NCBI GenBank assembly: GCA_015057325.1
Contig: SVEQ01000006.1
Location: forward strand, 1-64,000
Origin: Lachnospiraceae bacterium
GTDB lineage: Bacteria; Bacillota; Clostridia; Lachnospirales; Lachnospiraceae
Reading direction: 5' to 3'
DNA: 64,000 bases
In this document: piece by piece, positions 1-9,600 of the stretch
Numbering within the stretch: the first letter of the stretch is position 1
Layout of the letters: each line of letters starts with the position of its first letter
The notes under the pieces: generated by a model
Seen by the model: only the letters and a program-made list of their open reading frames with translations
Told to the model about the DNA's origin: nothing
Database searches by the model: none
Position numbers and translations under genes: made by a program

Positions 1-93
1 TAGGTCGAAGGCTTATCTTTTTCCAAAGTAATATGAACAATGTCAACATCATCTGTATGAAGTTTTGAAGGTACATTCCTTCAAAGGAAGTTT

Positions 94-167
94 GGCCTGG
101 TGGCTCAGTTGGTTAGAGCGCCGCCCTGTCACGGCGGAGGTCGTGGGTTCGAGTCCCATCCGGGTCG
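94..167 (+). tRNA. tRNA-Asp (GTC)
   Basis: Full cloverleaf with acceptor GGCCTGG pairing to CCGGGTC, anticodon loop CTGTCAC giving anticodon GTC, and a T-arm with GGTTCGAGTCC. Discriminator base is G; CCA is not encoded. It opens an eight-tRNA cluster and is repeated exactly at 484-557. Confidence 0.97.
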
Positions 168-187
168 CTTTTTAAATTTTACAATAT

Positions 188-260
188 GGAATCTTAGCTC
201 AGCTGGGAGAGCATCTGCCTTACAAGCAGAGGGTCACAGGTTCGAGCCCTGTAGGTTCCA
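188..260 (+). tRNA. tRNA-Val (TAC)
   Basis: Acceptor GGAATCT pairs with AGGTTCC; anticodon loop CTTACAA gives TAC (Val). The T-arm is GGTTCGAGCCC. An identical copy lies at 593-665, again just after a tRNA-Asp. Confidence 0.97.
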
Positions 261-267
261 TTTTTTC

Positions 268-340
268 GCCGATATGGCTCAATTGGCAGAGCAGCTGATT
301 TGTAATCAGCAGGTTGAGGGTTCGAGTCCCCCTATCGGCT
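268..340 (+). tRNA. tRNA-Thr (TGT)
   Basis: Acceptor GCCGATA pairs with TATCGGC, discriminator T. The anticodon loop TTTGTAA gives TGT (Thr). Only 7 nt separate it from the preceding tRNA-Val, consistent with one polycistronic precursor. Confidence 0.97.
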
Positions 341-346
341 TTTTAT

Positions 347-420
347 GGACCATTAGCTCAGTTGGTTAGAGCAACCGGCTCATAACCGGTCGGTCCTGGG
401 TTCGAGTCCCCGATGGTCCA
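347..420 (+). tRNA. tRNA with CAT anticodon (elongator Met most likely)
   Basis: Acceptor GGACCAT pairs with ATGGTCC, discriminator A; anticodon CAT. The start pairs normally at position 1-72, so it is not an initiator. CAT tRNAs can also be Ile tRNAs whose wobble C becomes lysidine, and this sequence has a similar body, so Met versus Ile2 is not settled by eye. Confidence 0.93.
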
Positions 421-483
421 CTTAAAAAAATCATCATTTCCTTTTACAAAGTGGAAGTGATGTGGTATTATATATTTGTTTCT

Positions 484-557
484 GGCCTGGTGGCTCAGTT
501 GGTTAGAGCGCCGCCCTGTCACGGCGGAGGTCGTGGGTTCGAGTCCCATCCGGGTCG
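484..557 (+). tRNA. tRNA-Asp (GTC), second copy
   Basis: Exact repeat of the tRNA-Asp at 94-167, with anticodon GTC. It restarts the Asp-Val order seen at the head of the cluster, so the cluster probably grew by tandem duplication of an Asp-Val unit. Confidence 0.97.
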
Positions 558-592
558 CTCCCTTATATAAGGGATAATTTAATGTTAATTAT

Positions 593-665
593 GGAATCTT
601 AGCTCAGCTGGGAGAGCATCTGCCTTACAAGCAGAGGGTCACAGGTTCGAGCCCTGTAGGTTCCA
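593..665 (+). tRNA. tRNA-Val (TAC), second copy
   Basis: Exact repeat of the tRNA-Val at 188-260, anticodon TAC. Flanking spacers differ from the first copy, so duplication is not very recent or the spacers have diverged. Confidence 0.97.
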
Positions 666-695
666 TTATTTATCGGCTATATAGCTGATAAATAT

Positions 696-782
696 GCCGG
701 CGTGGCGGAACTGGCAGACGCACAGGACTTAAAATCCTGCGGGACTTATACTCCCGTACCGGTTCGATTCCGGTCGCCGGCA
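696..782 (+). tRNA. tRNA-Leu (TAA)
   Basis: 87-nt class II tRNA with a long variable arm (GGGACTTATACTCCC), acceptor GCCGGCG pairing with CGCCGGC, and anticodon TAA (Leu). Confidence 0.97.
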
Positions 783-797
783 TAATTAATTTAATAC

Positions 798-871
798 GTG
801 TGCGTAGCTCAGCTGGATAGAGCACTTGGCTACGGACCAAGGTGTCGGGGGTTCGAATCCTCTCGCGCACG
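798..871 (+). tRNA. tRNA-Arg (ACG)
   Basis: Acceptor GTGTGCG pairs with CGCGCAC, discriminator G. The stem CTTGG/CCAAG encloses loop CTACGGA with anticodon ACG (Arg, probably edited to ICG). It is the last tRNA of the cluster. Its T-arm and 3' acceptor sequences recur in pieces in the repeat tract at 917-1206. Confidence 0.97.
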
Positions 872-880
872 TTAAAGAAA

Positions 881-917
881 AAAACAGACAGGATGAAATA
901 TCCTGTCTGTTTTTTTG
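881..917 (+). terminator. Rho-independent terminator of the tRNA cluster
   Basis: An 11-bp perfect stem (ACAGACAGGAT / ATCCTGTCTGT) with loop GAAAT is followed by seven T residues, 10 nt after tRNA-Arg. Confidence 0.93.
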
Positions 918-1206
918 TTCGAGTCCAGTCGGACTCGAACAGGTTCGAATTCTACGCTTCGCTACGGTCGGCGCAGAGCCGAAGTCCACCGGACTTCGTG
1001 CGCCCTCTCGCGCACTTGAAGGGTTCGGTCTCCGCTTCATCGCCAAGACGGCATCCACCGGATGCCGGCGACAGTCCGTGCTAAACGCGTGCCACCGGCA
1101 CGCAGCACCCTCTCGCGCACGGATTAAAGTTACTCGAATGGGTTCGAATTCTACGCTTCATCGCCAAGACGGCATCCACCGGATGCCGGCGACAGTCGGC
1201 GCACTT
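917..1206. repeat. Hairpin array interleaved with tRNA-Arg 3'-end fragments
   Basis: No gene is supported here. The tract holds five perfect palindromes: 917-940 (10-bp stem whose arm is the T-arm word GTTCGAGTCC), 981-997, 1050-1066, 1087-1103 and 1171-1187. The last four all have a 7-bp stem ending in CC, the loop ACC, then GG; the stems of 981 and 1087 differ by compensating changes, while 1050 and 1171 are identical. Between them, pieces of the tRNA-Arg 3' half recur: GGTTCGAATT at 942 and 1141, and CCTCTCGCGCAC at 1004 and 1109 (as in tRNA positions 859-870). A longer direct repeat covers about 1031-1074 and 1152-1195. Confidence 0.8.
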
Positions 1207-2421
1207 TTATTCGTGTTCCATTCTCCAGTCAATGCAACGCTGAAGGTATTCGACGTATGCCGGATTTTTGCACACTCCTTTACCCGGAGTGTCAGAAATT
1301 TTGGCAACGTCCTGGCCGTTGCACATTGTTGTTTTCATTACGATATTAAGTGGTGGAACGCAGGTGTCGTTGGAAAGGTAAGTTCCGATTCCGAACGCGA
1401 CCTTGATACGTCCGTTGAAGTTTCTAAATATTTTATCGGCTTTCTCGAAGTTTAAGTTGTCCGAGAAGAGAAGAGTTTTTGATTTTGGGTCTATGCCAAG
1501 TCCTTCATAGTGCGCAATCATTTTCTCGCCCCATTCAATCGGATCGCCTGAATCGTGACGTACGCCTGAGAATAAGGTTGCATAAGTTAACTGGAAGTCC
1601 TTTAAGAAGCAGTCGGTTGTGATTGCATCTGTAAGGGCGGTTCCGTTAAGTATTCCGTATTCTTTTACCCAAGCATCAAGTGCATACCAGTTTGAGTAAG
1701 CCGGGTTATGCTTGTGATTACCCTGGCCGACACACATGATCCACTCGTGTGCCATTGTTCCTACGGGAGTAAGATTAAACTTCTTTGCAAGATACACGTT
1801 ACTAGTTCCGATAAACTTGCTTGCAGCGTGCATTGTATCATTTAAATGTGAGAACTTTTTAACGACAAGTTCTTGAGCCTCTGCCGAAAGTCTACGGCGT
1901 AAACCAAACTCAGAAAATACACCTGCATACCAGTGCCCGTTTTTCAAGTTCTCGAATTTCTCATCAAGTTTTTCTCTAAAACTTTCAATAAGTTTGTCAT
2001 AATCATGCTGCATACGGAAGTATACCTCATTGACGATGGCAAGGGTTGGAATCTCGTACATTGAGGTGTTAAGCCATGTTCCCTTTGTCTCTATAAAAAG
2101 TCCGCAATCCGCATCATCAGTAATCTCAAAGTCCTCAAAACGAGGTCTCCAAAGTCTTAAGAAATCTACATATGAACCCTTCATCCATTTAATCCTGTCG
2201 ATGTAGGCAAGCTCGTCCTCGGTAAATGTGAGTGTACAATAAGCCTTGATTTGTTCGCGGATTTCCTCAACCATTTCAGCCGTAAAATGCACATCCTTAT
2301 TACGACATTTGAATGTCCATGTGGTCTTATATCCCGGGAATTGGTGATATATTGCCTGTCCCATTGAGAACTTGTAAAGGTCAGTTTCAAGTAAGCTTAC
2401 GATTATCGGATTGAGTTTCAT
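1207..2421 (-). CDS. pncB: Nicotinate phosphoribosyltransferase
   Basis: Converts nicotinate and PRPP to nicotinate mononucleotide in the cytoplasm, the entry step of niacin salvage to NAD. The 404-aa length fits bacterial PncB. The N-terminus (SLLETDLYKFSMGQAIYH) is typical, and the GTMAHEWIM motif contains the His that is phosphorylated in this family. The ATG is 7 nt after a GGAGG ribosome site. It lies 51 bp downstream of the nicotinamidase gene on the same strand, so the pair can take nicotinamide to NaMN. The stop abuts the hairpin tract at 917-1206. Confidence 0.95.
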   Translation of the reverse strand: MKLNPIIVSLLETDLYKFSMGQAIYHQFPGYKTTWTFKCRNKDVHFTAEMVEEIREQIKAYCTLTFTEDELAYIDRIKWMKGSYVDFLRLWRPRFEDFEITDDADCGLFIETKGTWLNTSMYEIPTLAIVNEVYFRMQHDYDKLIESFREKLDEKFENLKNGHWYAGVFSEFGLRRRLSAEAQELVVKKFSHLNDTMHAASKFIGTSNVYLAKKFNLTPVGTMAHEWIMCVGQGNHKHNPAYSNWYALDAWVKEYGILNGTALTDAITTDCFLKDFQLTYATLFSGVRHDSGDPIEWGEKMIAHYEGLGIDPKSKTLLFSDNLNFEKADKIFRNFNGRIKVAFGIGTYLSNDTCVPPLNIVMKTTMCNGQDVAKISDTPGKGVCKNPAYVEYLQRCIDWRMEHE

Positions 2422-2472
2422 TGGTATTCCTCCGTTATAATTGATGTAGTGTTATAGTTTGTATATTGTGAT

Positions 2473-2982
2473 TTATATTATATCTATATGACACGTTTTC
2501 ATTGCTTCAAGAGCAGTGTTGTGGCTGTCAGGTGTTACGCATGCACAAAGATTTGAAAGCACCGAAACAGGTGTGTTTGGTCGTGTCGCCTTTGCAATAA
2601 CAGCGTTGCTTATAACACATATTCCTGTACATACTCCGCAAAGTTCTATTTCCGAAAAATCATTTTCCTTAAGGAAGTCGGAGAGTGCAAGACTTCCAAA
2701 GGTTGGTTTGTCTATTACATTGGAATCATTTACAAATGGTAAAAGTTCGGGAACTATCTGCCAGCCGTTGCTTCCTTTAATGCAGTGCGGGACCGGAAGT
2801 TTCTTTCCTTCCTGTGTTTCGAGATAGTTGTCGTCATGCGTGTCTCGTGTAAAAATTACTTTGCCGTCGAAGTTTTTAACATAGTTTGCCACATCGGAAA
2901 CGATTGCCTGCGCTTCGTTGGTGCCGAGAACTCCCGTTACGAAATCATTTTGCATATCTACTACAATTAAAAGCTTTTCCAT
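2473..2982 (-). CDS. pncA: Nicotinamidase-like cysteine hydrolase
   Basis: Probably deaminates nicotinamide to nicotinate. The 169-aa protein has the isochorismatase-fold pattern: catalytic Asp in VDMQNDF near residue 9, metal-site region RDTHDDNY, the Lys in DKPTFGS, and the nucleophile Cys in CGVCTGICV. It is slightly shorter than many PncA proteins. A GGAGGG ribosome site lies 8 nt before the ATG. Placement immediately upstream of pncB supports nicotinamidase over other isochorismatase-family substrates. Confidence 0.9.
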   Translation of the reverse strand: MEKLLIVVDMQNDFVTGVLGTNEAQAIVSDVANYVKNFDGKVIFTRDTHDDNYLETQEGKKLPVPHCIKGSNGWQIVPELLPFVNDSNVIDKPTFGSLALSDFLKENDFSEIELCGVCTGICVISNAVIAKATRPNTPVSVLSNLCACVTPDSHNTALEAMKTCHIDII

Positions 2983-3277
2983 GATAAATGCCCTCCTGTT
3001 TTTGCATGCAACTATAATAAATGATACGTTGCAATGTTTGATTCAATATTACAACGGTTACATTATAATTGAAAAAATAAGATTCGTCTATATATGTATA
3101 TGTTTGGAGTGGGTTTATATATTAATGATTTTATGATAAAATTAGATTATTGATAAAAGAAATATGTATGCTTGATGCGTGGGTGCAAACGCATGGATTC
3201 AATAAATGTTTAATGTGTTAGGGCGCAAATGCAGAAAGTTAATGTATGGACACAACGATGGCAAGGGAAAATGCGAT
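2983..3277. other. Divergent intergenic region between pncA and the radical SAM gene
   Basis: About 295 AT-rich bases containing the 5' regions of both flanking genes. A palindromic word GTTGCATGCAAC-like sequence lies just upstream of the pncA ribosome site (about 3000-3011) and could be an operator, but no known niacin-repressor site can be assigned by eye. No RNA gene or ORF is convincing. Confidence 0.4.
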
Positions 3278-4276
3278 ATGGAATACAGAAGTCTTAATTC
3301 ATATATGAAGGAGCGGTTTGGGTGCAAGGTGTATAAGCTTGCAATAAATGGTGGTTTTACGTGCCCAAATCGTGATGGCACGATAGATTCGAGAGGTTGC
3401 ATATTCTGTTCGGGATATGGTTCGGGTGATTTTGCAGAGGATGCCTCGTTGTCGGTTACAAAGCAGATTGAACTTGGCAAGAAAAGGGTTGAATCCAAGA
3501 TGCCTTCCGGGGGAAATGGTGCCAAAAGCACCGGAAAGTATATAGCGTTTTTTCAGGCATTTACCAATACATATGCTCCGGTTGAAAGATTAAGAGAACT
3601 GTTTACGGAAGCAATCAAGCACCCTGATGTAGTTGTTCTTTCGATTGCAACAAGACCGGATTGTCTGGGAGAAGATGTGCTTGAACTTTTGTCCGAACTT
3701 AATGAAATAAAACCTGTGTGGGTGGAACTTGGTCTTCAGACAATTCATGAAAAAAGTGCAGAGTATATAAGAAGAGGTTATCCGCTTAAGGTATATGAGG
3801 AGGCGGTTGTCAATTTAAGAAAACGTGGTATAGAAGTAATCACACACGTTATACTGGGGCTTCCCGGTGAGACGAAGGAGGATATGTTAGAAACTGTAAG
3901 ATATGTAGGTGGGGCAATTAAACTTCCATATGAAAATGCAGGAAAAGATACATGCTCGAATGCAGGTGTCAAAGAGAGTAAGGGTGAAAACGGAATGTAC
4001 CGTGTACAAGGAATCAAGCTTCAGCTTTTGCACGTTATAGAAGGTACGGATCTTGCAAAGGACTATAGAGAAGGGAAGTTTGAGTGTCTTGAACTTGATG
4101 AATATGTCGAGCTTGTAAGGAAGTGTATCGAGGCTTTGCCACGAGATATGGTAATTCATCGTATGACAGGGGATGGGGCAAAGAAAACACTTGTTGCACC
4201 ACTGTGGAGTGCTGATAAGAAGAGGGTTTTGAATGCTTTGAATAATACTAACGAGCAGGGAGGAAAGATGTTATGA
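3278..4276 (+). CDS. Radical SAM protein, TIGR01212/YhcC family
   Basis: Family members begin with a Y.SLN.Y....FG.KVYK-like region, which matches MEYRSLNSYMKERFGCKVYK. The cluster Cys motif is the long form seen in this family: CPNRDGTIDSRGCIFC. Later motifs (TRPDCL, WVELGLQT, ITHVILGLPGE) are typical. The substrate of the family is not known to me with certainty. I choose the ATG at 3278 because it aligns with relatives and has AAGGG upstream; the frame is open from an ATG at 3206. Its stop overlaps the start of the next gene by ATGA, so the two are translationally coupled. Confidence 0.88.
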   Translation: MEYRSLNSYMKERFGCKVYKLAINGGFTCPNRDGTIDSRGCIFCSGYGSGDFAEDASLSVTKQIELGKKRVESKMPSGGNGAKSTGKYIAFFQAFTNTYAPVERLRELFTEAIKHPDVVVLSIATRPDCLGEDVLELLSELNEIKPVWVELGLQTIHEKSAEYIRRGYPLKVYEEAVVNLRKRGIEVITHVILGLPGETKEDMLETVRYVGGAIKLPYENAGKDTCSNAGVKESKGENGMYRVQGIKLQLLHVIEGTDLAKDYREGKFECLELDEYVELVRKCIEALPRDMVIHRMTGDGAKKTLVAPLWSADKKRVLNALNNTNEQGGKML

Positions 4277-6543
4277 AAGTTTTACGAAGAAAAGTTATGG
4301 CAGTTACACTTGTGCTTGCAATTGTAATGGGATTTTTGGCAGTGCCGGCAAGTACAAACAATCGAATGGAAAAAACATATGCTAAAGCATCTGCAATTAC
4401 TGTTGATACTGCAAAAAAAGGAATGAAGATTATAGCCGGAAAGTATGTTTACAAGATAACAAAGTTGTCAAAGAAGAAAAGCACGGTTGAAGTAGTCGGA
4501 CTATCAGTAGCCGGTAAGAAGAAACTTAAGAAGGTATCTATTCCTAATACGGTTAAGATCAAATCAAAAAAGGGAAAGAACAAAGGCTCATACAATTATA
4601 AAGTTACTTCTATTGCAAAGAATGCATTTAAGGGCAATAAAAAGATAGTGAATGTTAATATCGGAGAGAATGTCGAGTCTATCGGTAAGAATGCATTTGC
4701 TAATTGCAGCAAACTTAAGAAAGTTAAACTCAGTAAGTCTTTAAAGAATATTAAAGAGGCAGCATTTTTAAATGATAAGAAACTTGAGCAGGTAGTGATA
4801 CCGAAGGATTCTGAACTTCAAACGATTGACAAGAATGCCTTCAAGAATTGCAAGAAGCTTACAAAGATTGATATTGAAAATGCTACAAAGCTTAAGAAAG
4901 TTGATAAAACAGCGTTTGACAACACAAAGGTGGATAAGGACAAACTTAAGGATATTATTGAGATAACAGAACTTAATAAGTACTCCTATGAGATTATTCC
5001 GTTTGTTGAACCATTTAACGATTATTTCTTCATCAAGACAGATAATCCGAATCCGGACACGTTCCGTTTTGTAGATAATTCTTCGGTGTATGCCGGTGAG
5101 GGTAAGACCGGTAGTATCACGCCGGTGGACACTGAGTTTAGCGATGTAATCTATGAGAATAAAGAAACCAAGAGAGTTAAAGGCGGATATATAGCAGTTG
5201 GTTCAAGTACAGATGGTGGCGAGCTTACATTACAGATTCGTGAGGCGAAAGGAAGCACCAGCGTATATAACATTTCAACCGGAACGACATCAGCGCAGAA
5301 GAGATATCAATATCAGGATACGAAGATAACTGTTAAGATTGCGAAAGTGCAAAACGTTGTCGATTACCTGATTACAACATATGGTGATAACAAGAAATCA
5401 TATTTTGAAAACATGGACGCGATTCAAAAGGGATTTTCGCAGGTATGTTTGTATAGTGGTGCTTATGTACTTGGTGAACAGACAAAGAGCACGAAATCTC
5501 CGTATTTCGGACTTTCGACATCGCCTCATGTTGACCAGATATACTATATTCAAAGTCCATACTCGCGTAAAGGTAACAAGTCACTGCTTTGTTCGGCAAT
5601 CCATCCGATGAGATACGATTCGATAGGTTTCCCGTCGGTTATGTCATCAGTTGCGAAGAAGCTTAACAGTGCAGCAACTGTAAAGTGGAGCGATTCTGCA
5701 CACTATATTGTTAATGTTACTCTGGACGGTGTTACCAAATCGTATGGTGGACAAGGTAACGGAGAAGGCCAGGGAATATATGCCAATCAGATAAAATATT
5801 GGTACAAGTTTGATGGTTCAAAGGATGATGCATATAAGACACGCACTCTTAAGGAAGTTGCTGATATGATTCTTGACTATGGTAAAATGACGGTTCCGGA
5901 AGAGCCGATAGATCAGGAGAAACTTACATGGGCGTCGGTTCGTAAGACAGTTGGAAAAGATGGCGCGTATGTTAAGCTTATATTGCTTACGTCGATTTTC
6001 GGAGGAAGCGGTACCGGTTATACATTTATGTATGATAATGGAAGTACATCAGAAGGAAGGCAAGGTTGGGGTTCTGTAGGCCATTTCTACAATGCGTGGT
6101 ACGACGGAAGATATTACAACAAATGGGAATACTATTATCCCGGCGCGACGCTGGAAAAGACAGTTGAGGATGTTCAGCCATCATTGATATTTAAGGATGT
6201 GAAAATCAAGATTCCTGATGATGGTAAGTCTTATTTATACAATTACAGTTCGATTGATAAGGCTACTAATTATAACAAGGAAACAGGAGTGTGGAGTGGC
6301 TTTACAACATTTAATTACGATAAGGAAAGTAAGACGTGGAAGGCAAGTATATTAAACTCAATAACTTATAGAGCCGATAACAAATATAATAAGATTGAGG
6401 ACCAGGATTTTGTTGATGCTTGTACGATAACAATGGATGAGGCAAAGGAAATGGAGATCGACAAGAACACGAATACAGAACCGGAATGCTATTACATATA
6501 TGATATGGTGACGCCTCCGGGAACTTATCATAGTGGGAAATAA
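4273..6543 (+). CDS. Secreted BspA-like leucine-rich-repeat protein
   Basis: 756 aa. A Sec signal peptide occupies about residues 1-37 (KVLRRK then a hydrophobic stretch ending near TYAKA). Residues about 75-230 carry LRR_5/BspA-type repeats with the pattern (V)TSIAKNAFKGNKKIVNVNIG and SIGKNAFANCSKLKKVKL. The remaining two-thirds is a Tyr- and Trp-rich region that I do not recognise. No LPXTG signal or C-terminal membrane helix is visible, so it is either released or held non-covalently. A strong GGAGG lies 8 nt before the ATG, and the start overlaps the stop of the radical SAM gene. LRR_5 proteins often mediate adhesion; that role is only an inference here. Confidence 0.85.
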   Translation: MKVLRRKVMAVTLVLAIVMGFLAVPASTNNRMEKTYAKASAITVDTAKKGMKIIAGKYVYKITKLSKKKSTVEVVGLSVAGKKKLKKVSIPNTVKIKSKKGKNKGSYNYKVTSIAKNAFKGNKKIVNVNIGENVESIGKNAFANCSKLKKVKLSKSLKNIKEAAFLNDKKLEQVVIPKDSELQTIDKNAFKNCKKLTKIDIENATKLKKVDKTAFDNTKVDKDKLKDIIEITELNKYSYEIIPFVEPFNDYFFIKTDNPNPDTFRFVDNSSVYAGEGKTGSITPVDTEFSDVIYENKETKRVKGGYIAVGSSTDGGELTLQIREAKGSTSVYNISTGTTSAQKRYQYQDTKITVKIAKVQNVVDYLITTYGDNKKSYFENMDAIQKGFSQVCLYSGAYVLGEQTKSTKSPYFGLSTSPHVDQIYYIQSPYSRKGNKSLLCSAIHPMRYDSIGFPSVMSSVAKKLNSAATVKWSDSAHYIVNVTLDGVTKSYGGQGNGEGQGIYANQIKYWYKFDGSKDDAYKTRTLKEVADMILDYGKMTVPEEPIDQEKLTWASVRKTVGKDGAYVKLILLTSIFGGSGTGYTFMYDNGSTSEGRQGWGSVGHFYNAWYDGRYYNKWEYYYPGATLEKTVEDVQPSLIFKDVKIKIPDDGKSYLYNYSSIDKATNYNKETGVWSGFTTFNYDKESKTWKASILNSITYRADNKYNKIEDQDFVDACTITMDEAKEMEIDKNTNTEPECYYIYDMVTPPGTYHSGK

Positions 6544-6550
6544 AAAACCA

Positions 6551-6592
6551 GAAAAAGACAGTAAATTTCAATAAAATTTGCTGTCTTTTTTG
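6551..6592 (+). terminator. Terminator after the 756-aa LRR protein
   Basis: A 15-bp stem with one G-T pair (AAAGACAGTAAATTT / AAATTTGCTGTCTTT), short loop and a T-rich tail, beginning just after the stop codon. Confidence 0.88.
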
Positions 6593-6673
6593 TTTGTTTT
6601 GTGGTAAAATAATAATTACTTTATTGAGGAGATGGCAATTGTCAGATAATTATTATAACAAGGAGGGTATTAT

Positions 6674-9600
6674 ATGGAGAGGAAGAAAAGACTACTGGGC
6701 ATCATTATGACATTTGCAGTCTGTATGGGACTGGGCGTGTTTGTTAATTCTTTTACAACACACGCAGAAAGAAATGATGCAGACACGCTGTATGTAGCGG
6801 AAGTGTATGCAAATGGTGAAGGAGAGGTTATGCTTCCTGAAGATCAGGAGGATATTAACAACATGGGATGGTATAAACCTGATGAGTGGGACGGCTATGT
6901 TCATTGGGAAGCATTCTCTCACAAAAGAGTTGCATTTGCATACAAAGATAATAAAAATGATATGATTATCATAAAAGCGGGCATTGATAAGATGTCGGTA
7001 ACTGAAGCGGACTGTGAGACTCATGAAAAGTTTGAGCAGTGGGCTAAACCTCTTAGTGACTTTATTCACCAGTACGAATATGAAAAAATGGAGGAAGGCA
7101 CTGAAGAGCCCGAAGGTGAAGAAGCACCTGAAGAGGGAAGAAAGCCCGTGGTTGTAAAAGTTCCCGGTGTTTTTGAAATGGGCTTATATGATGCGTGGTT
7201 TGTTATTGAATACAACGGATATTCCATGACAATTTGTTCGGATAAACCGAGTGTTGGTATATATATCAGACATGTAGAAAATGAAGGCTTAGAAAATGAA
7301 AGTTCATGGTTTGAGTATGCAGCTTGGGATCGCAACTTCGAATATGAAGAAGGTGTGGATTATTATATAGGATGTAGTTATTATCTTGAGCAAGATGAGA
7401 CATTGGATGAGGGTTCTATCAACATTAGCTTGGAAGGAACAGAGAAAGATGGTTTTAAACTAAGTAATGCCGAAACCCAAATTGTTGATGACGAAATGCA
7501 AATGGTTTATAGATTGTTTACGGTTAATAAGGATTTTATCAAGAGTTTTGATTTAGAGGCGAAATTTGAGTATGAAACAAATAGAACCGAAGAGCCAAGA
7601 GTTGAACAGAATGGTTTCATGGCATTTGCAAAAAGAGAAGGACTTGTAATAACGAATACGGATTATGACGGACCATTTAGAGATAATTATTGGGATTATA
7701 AAAAGAGTTCGGATCAATATGTTAGAGATGAATGTTGGGTTTCATTAGGTTTTGTCGATTCGGAAAACGAAAATGTGAACCTTGCTCCACATGATGAGAA
7801 TGAAGACAATGCTTTAGATTACTTTACAATAACTCATGCTGATGGTTCGGATATTGAAGACGGAGAAGCTACAATATCTACAACTTTTGAGGGTGACAGA
7901 GTCACACAGGATGGTGTGTATTTAATTAAACTTAATAAGTGCGGAACATATAGAATTACTTATGAAAAAGGTACTATAACTTCCTTTGTTGAAGTGAAAG
8001 CCGTATTGCCTAATATTGGCGTTTATAAGGGAAATGAGGCAAATGATGAGAACTTGTTGGGAGACCCGACATCAGAGGTGGAATATGAACCGGGGAAAAC
8101 TTATTATGTAATGATGTCTCCTGATATGGTCGAGGAAGCAAAATATAAAATGGATTATGAAAATCTCTCAAGGCTTGAAATCAACTTTGATAATGCGATG
8201 TTTGAGAATCCTTTGGATGAAAATGTCAAAACATGGAGTGATTTGGAAGATCCAACATGCTGGGGATTTGAAATCTCACGAGACTGTATAGGAACTATGA
8301 GACCGGGTATTTGTGCTGAGTGGGTATACAAAAATGAAGAAAACGAAGAAAATGAAGATGGCAGAAGAGAAGTAATAAGGGAAATTAACTTATTTGCAAA
8401 ACCAACTGGCCTTTGTATAAGTAATGCTTTCTATGAGAATGGTCAAAATCCATATCCTACTAAACATAACGAACTGTCCAAGGCATATGATGCTGAACGT
8501 TGTTGTGAAAATGAGGTTAATCTCGGTATAGTTAGCGATGAAGTTGGTATAACTTGTATTACTGCAGGTGATATTGATAAGTTCAAAATACTTAAAGATG
8601 GTGAAGAGGTTGCTGCAAATGTTGCAAGTATTGTTCCTATAAAACAATATGATGAGGATGCGGATGAGGATCTCCCGGTTGATGGATATTTTGACTTGAA
8701 ATTTAATGAAATCGGTAATTACACATTGGAATACACGATAGCACAAAATAACAAGACGGTTGTGGAGATTAATGTTAAGGAACCTACAGTTGCAATTTAT
8801 GATACAGAAGGAACTCTTATTGGAGGTAAAGTAGAGTACACAAATACAGACAGAGAATTCACTGTTAAGGTTTATGAGCAAGAAGATAATAACGGACATG
8901 AGGAAATAACAATAAAGGACGTTATATTTAAAGAAGGAACCGATGATTTTGTGGATTGCGATATTGCAGCTGACGGAAAGAGTTTTAAAATAACTCTTGC
9001 TGAGCCAAAGATACGTAGGTTTGCAATAGCAGTAAATCTGGAACGTACATGGATTAATTCTGAAGGAATTGGTGGAGGAGTACGAGATGAGGAATCTCGT
9101 TGGTTAAATTTTGAGCCGGGTGATGATATTTGCGAGGCTTACCTTGACGGAGAACCACAACAGGGATTTTCGGGTTGTTATATTCCTGAGGATTGGTTTA
9201 TAAATGGTAACTGGACGAGTGATTCACAATATCCAATGTATTGGGTACATGCAAAATCTGTTCAGGATGTAATTAATAAGCTTTCTGAAACAGCTGTTGG
9301 TGATAAGTTCGAAGGCTACTATATGGGACCCGATGGTAATTTTGTAAAAGCATCGGAAAATGTCAATATTGTTAATACAGGTTATATTGCAGTATTCCCA
9401 AGTACATACGGTGGTGAAGCATTAGATTCTCAGTATGTTGCTTCATCGGGCAACCTTAAAGGTATATCGTTTGGCAGTTTTTCAAACCACGACTATTTTG
9501 TCAAACCTGATGAGGAAGGCAATTATTTTGCAATAACCCATAAGACCGGAGGAAGCGGTGATTTTGTTGAAATGGGCGTGTTTGATGCTAAGTCTGTAAA

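Noticed and set aside
1-93. Possible gene end or start left of the tRNA cluster
   Set aside because: A short minus-strand stretch reads plausibly (TDDVDIVHITLEKDKPST) but has no start codon in frame and runs off the window; nothing can be assigned.
917-1206. CRISPR array
   Set aside because: Repeats are not evenly spaced, the hairpin arms vary, and there are no unique spacers or cas genes.
826-1455. 209-aa plus-strand frame across the tRNA-Arg, hairpin tract and pncB
   Set aside because: It reads through a tRNA, a terminator and antisense of pncB; no family and no ribosome site.
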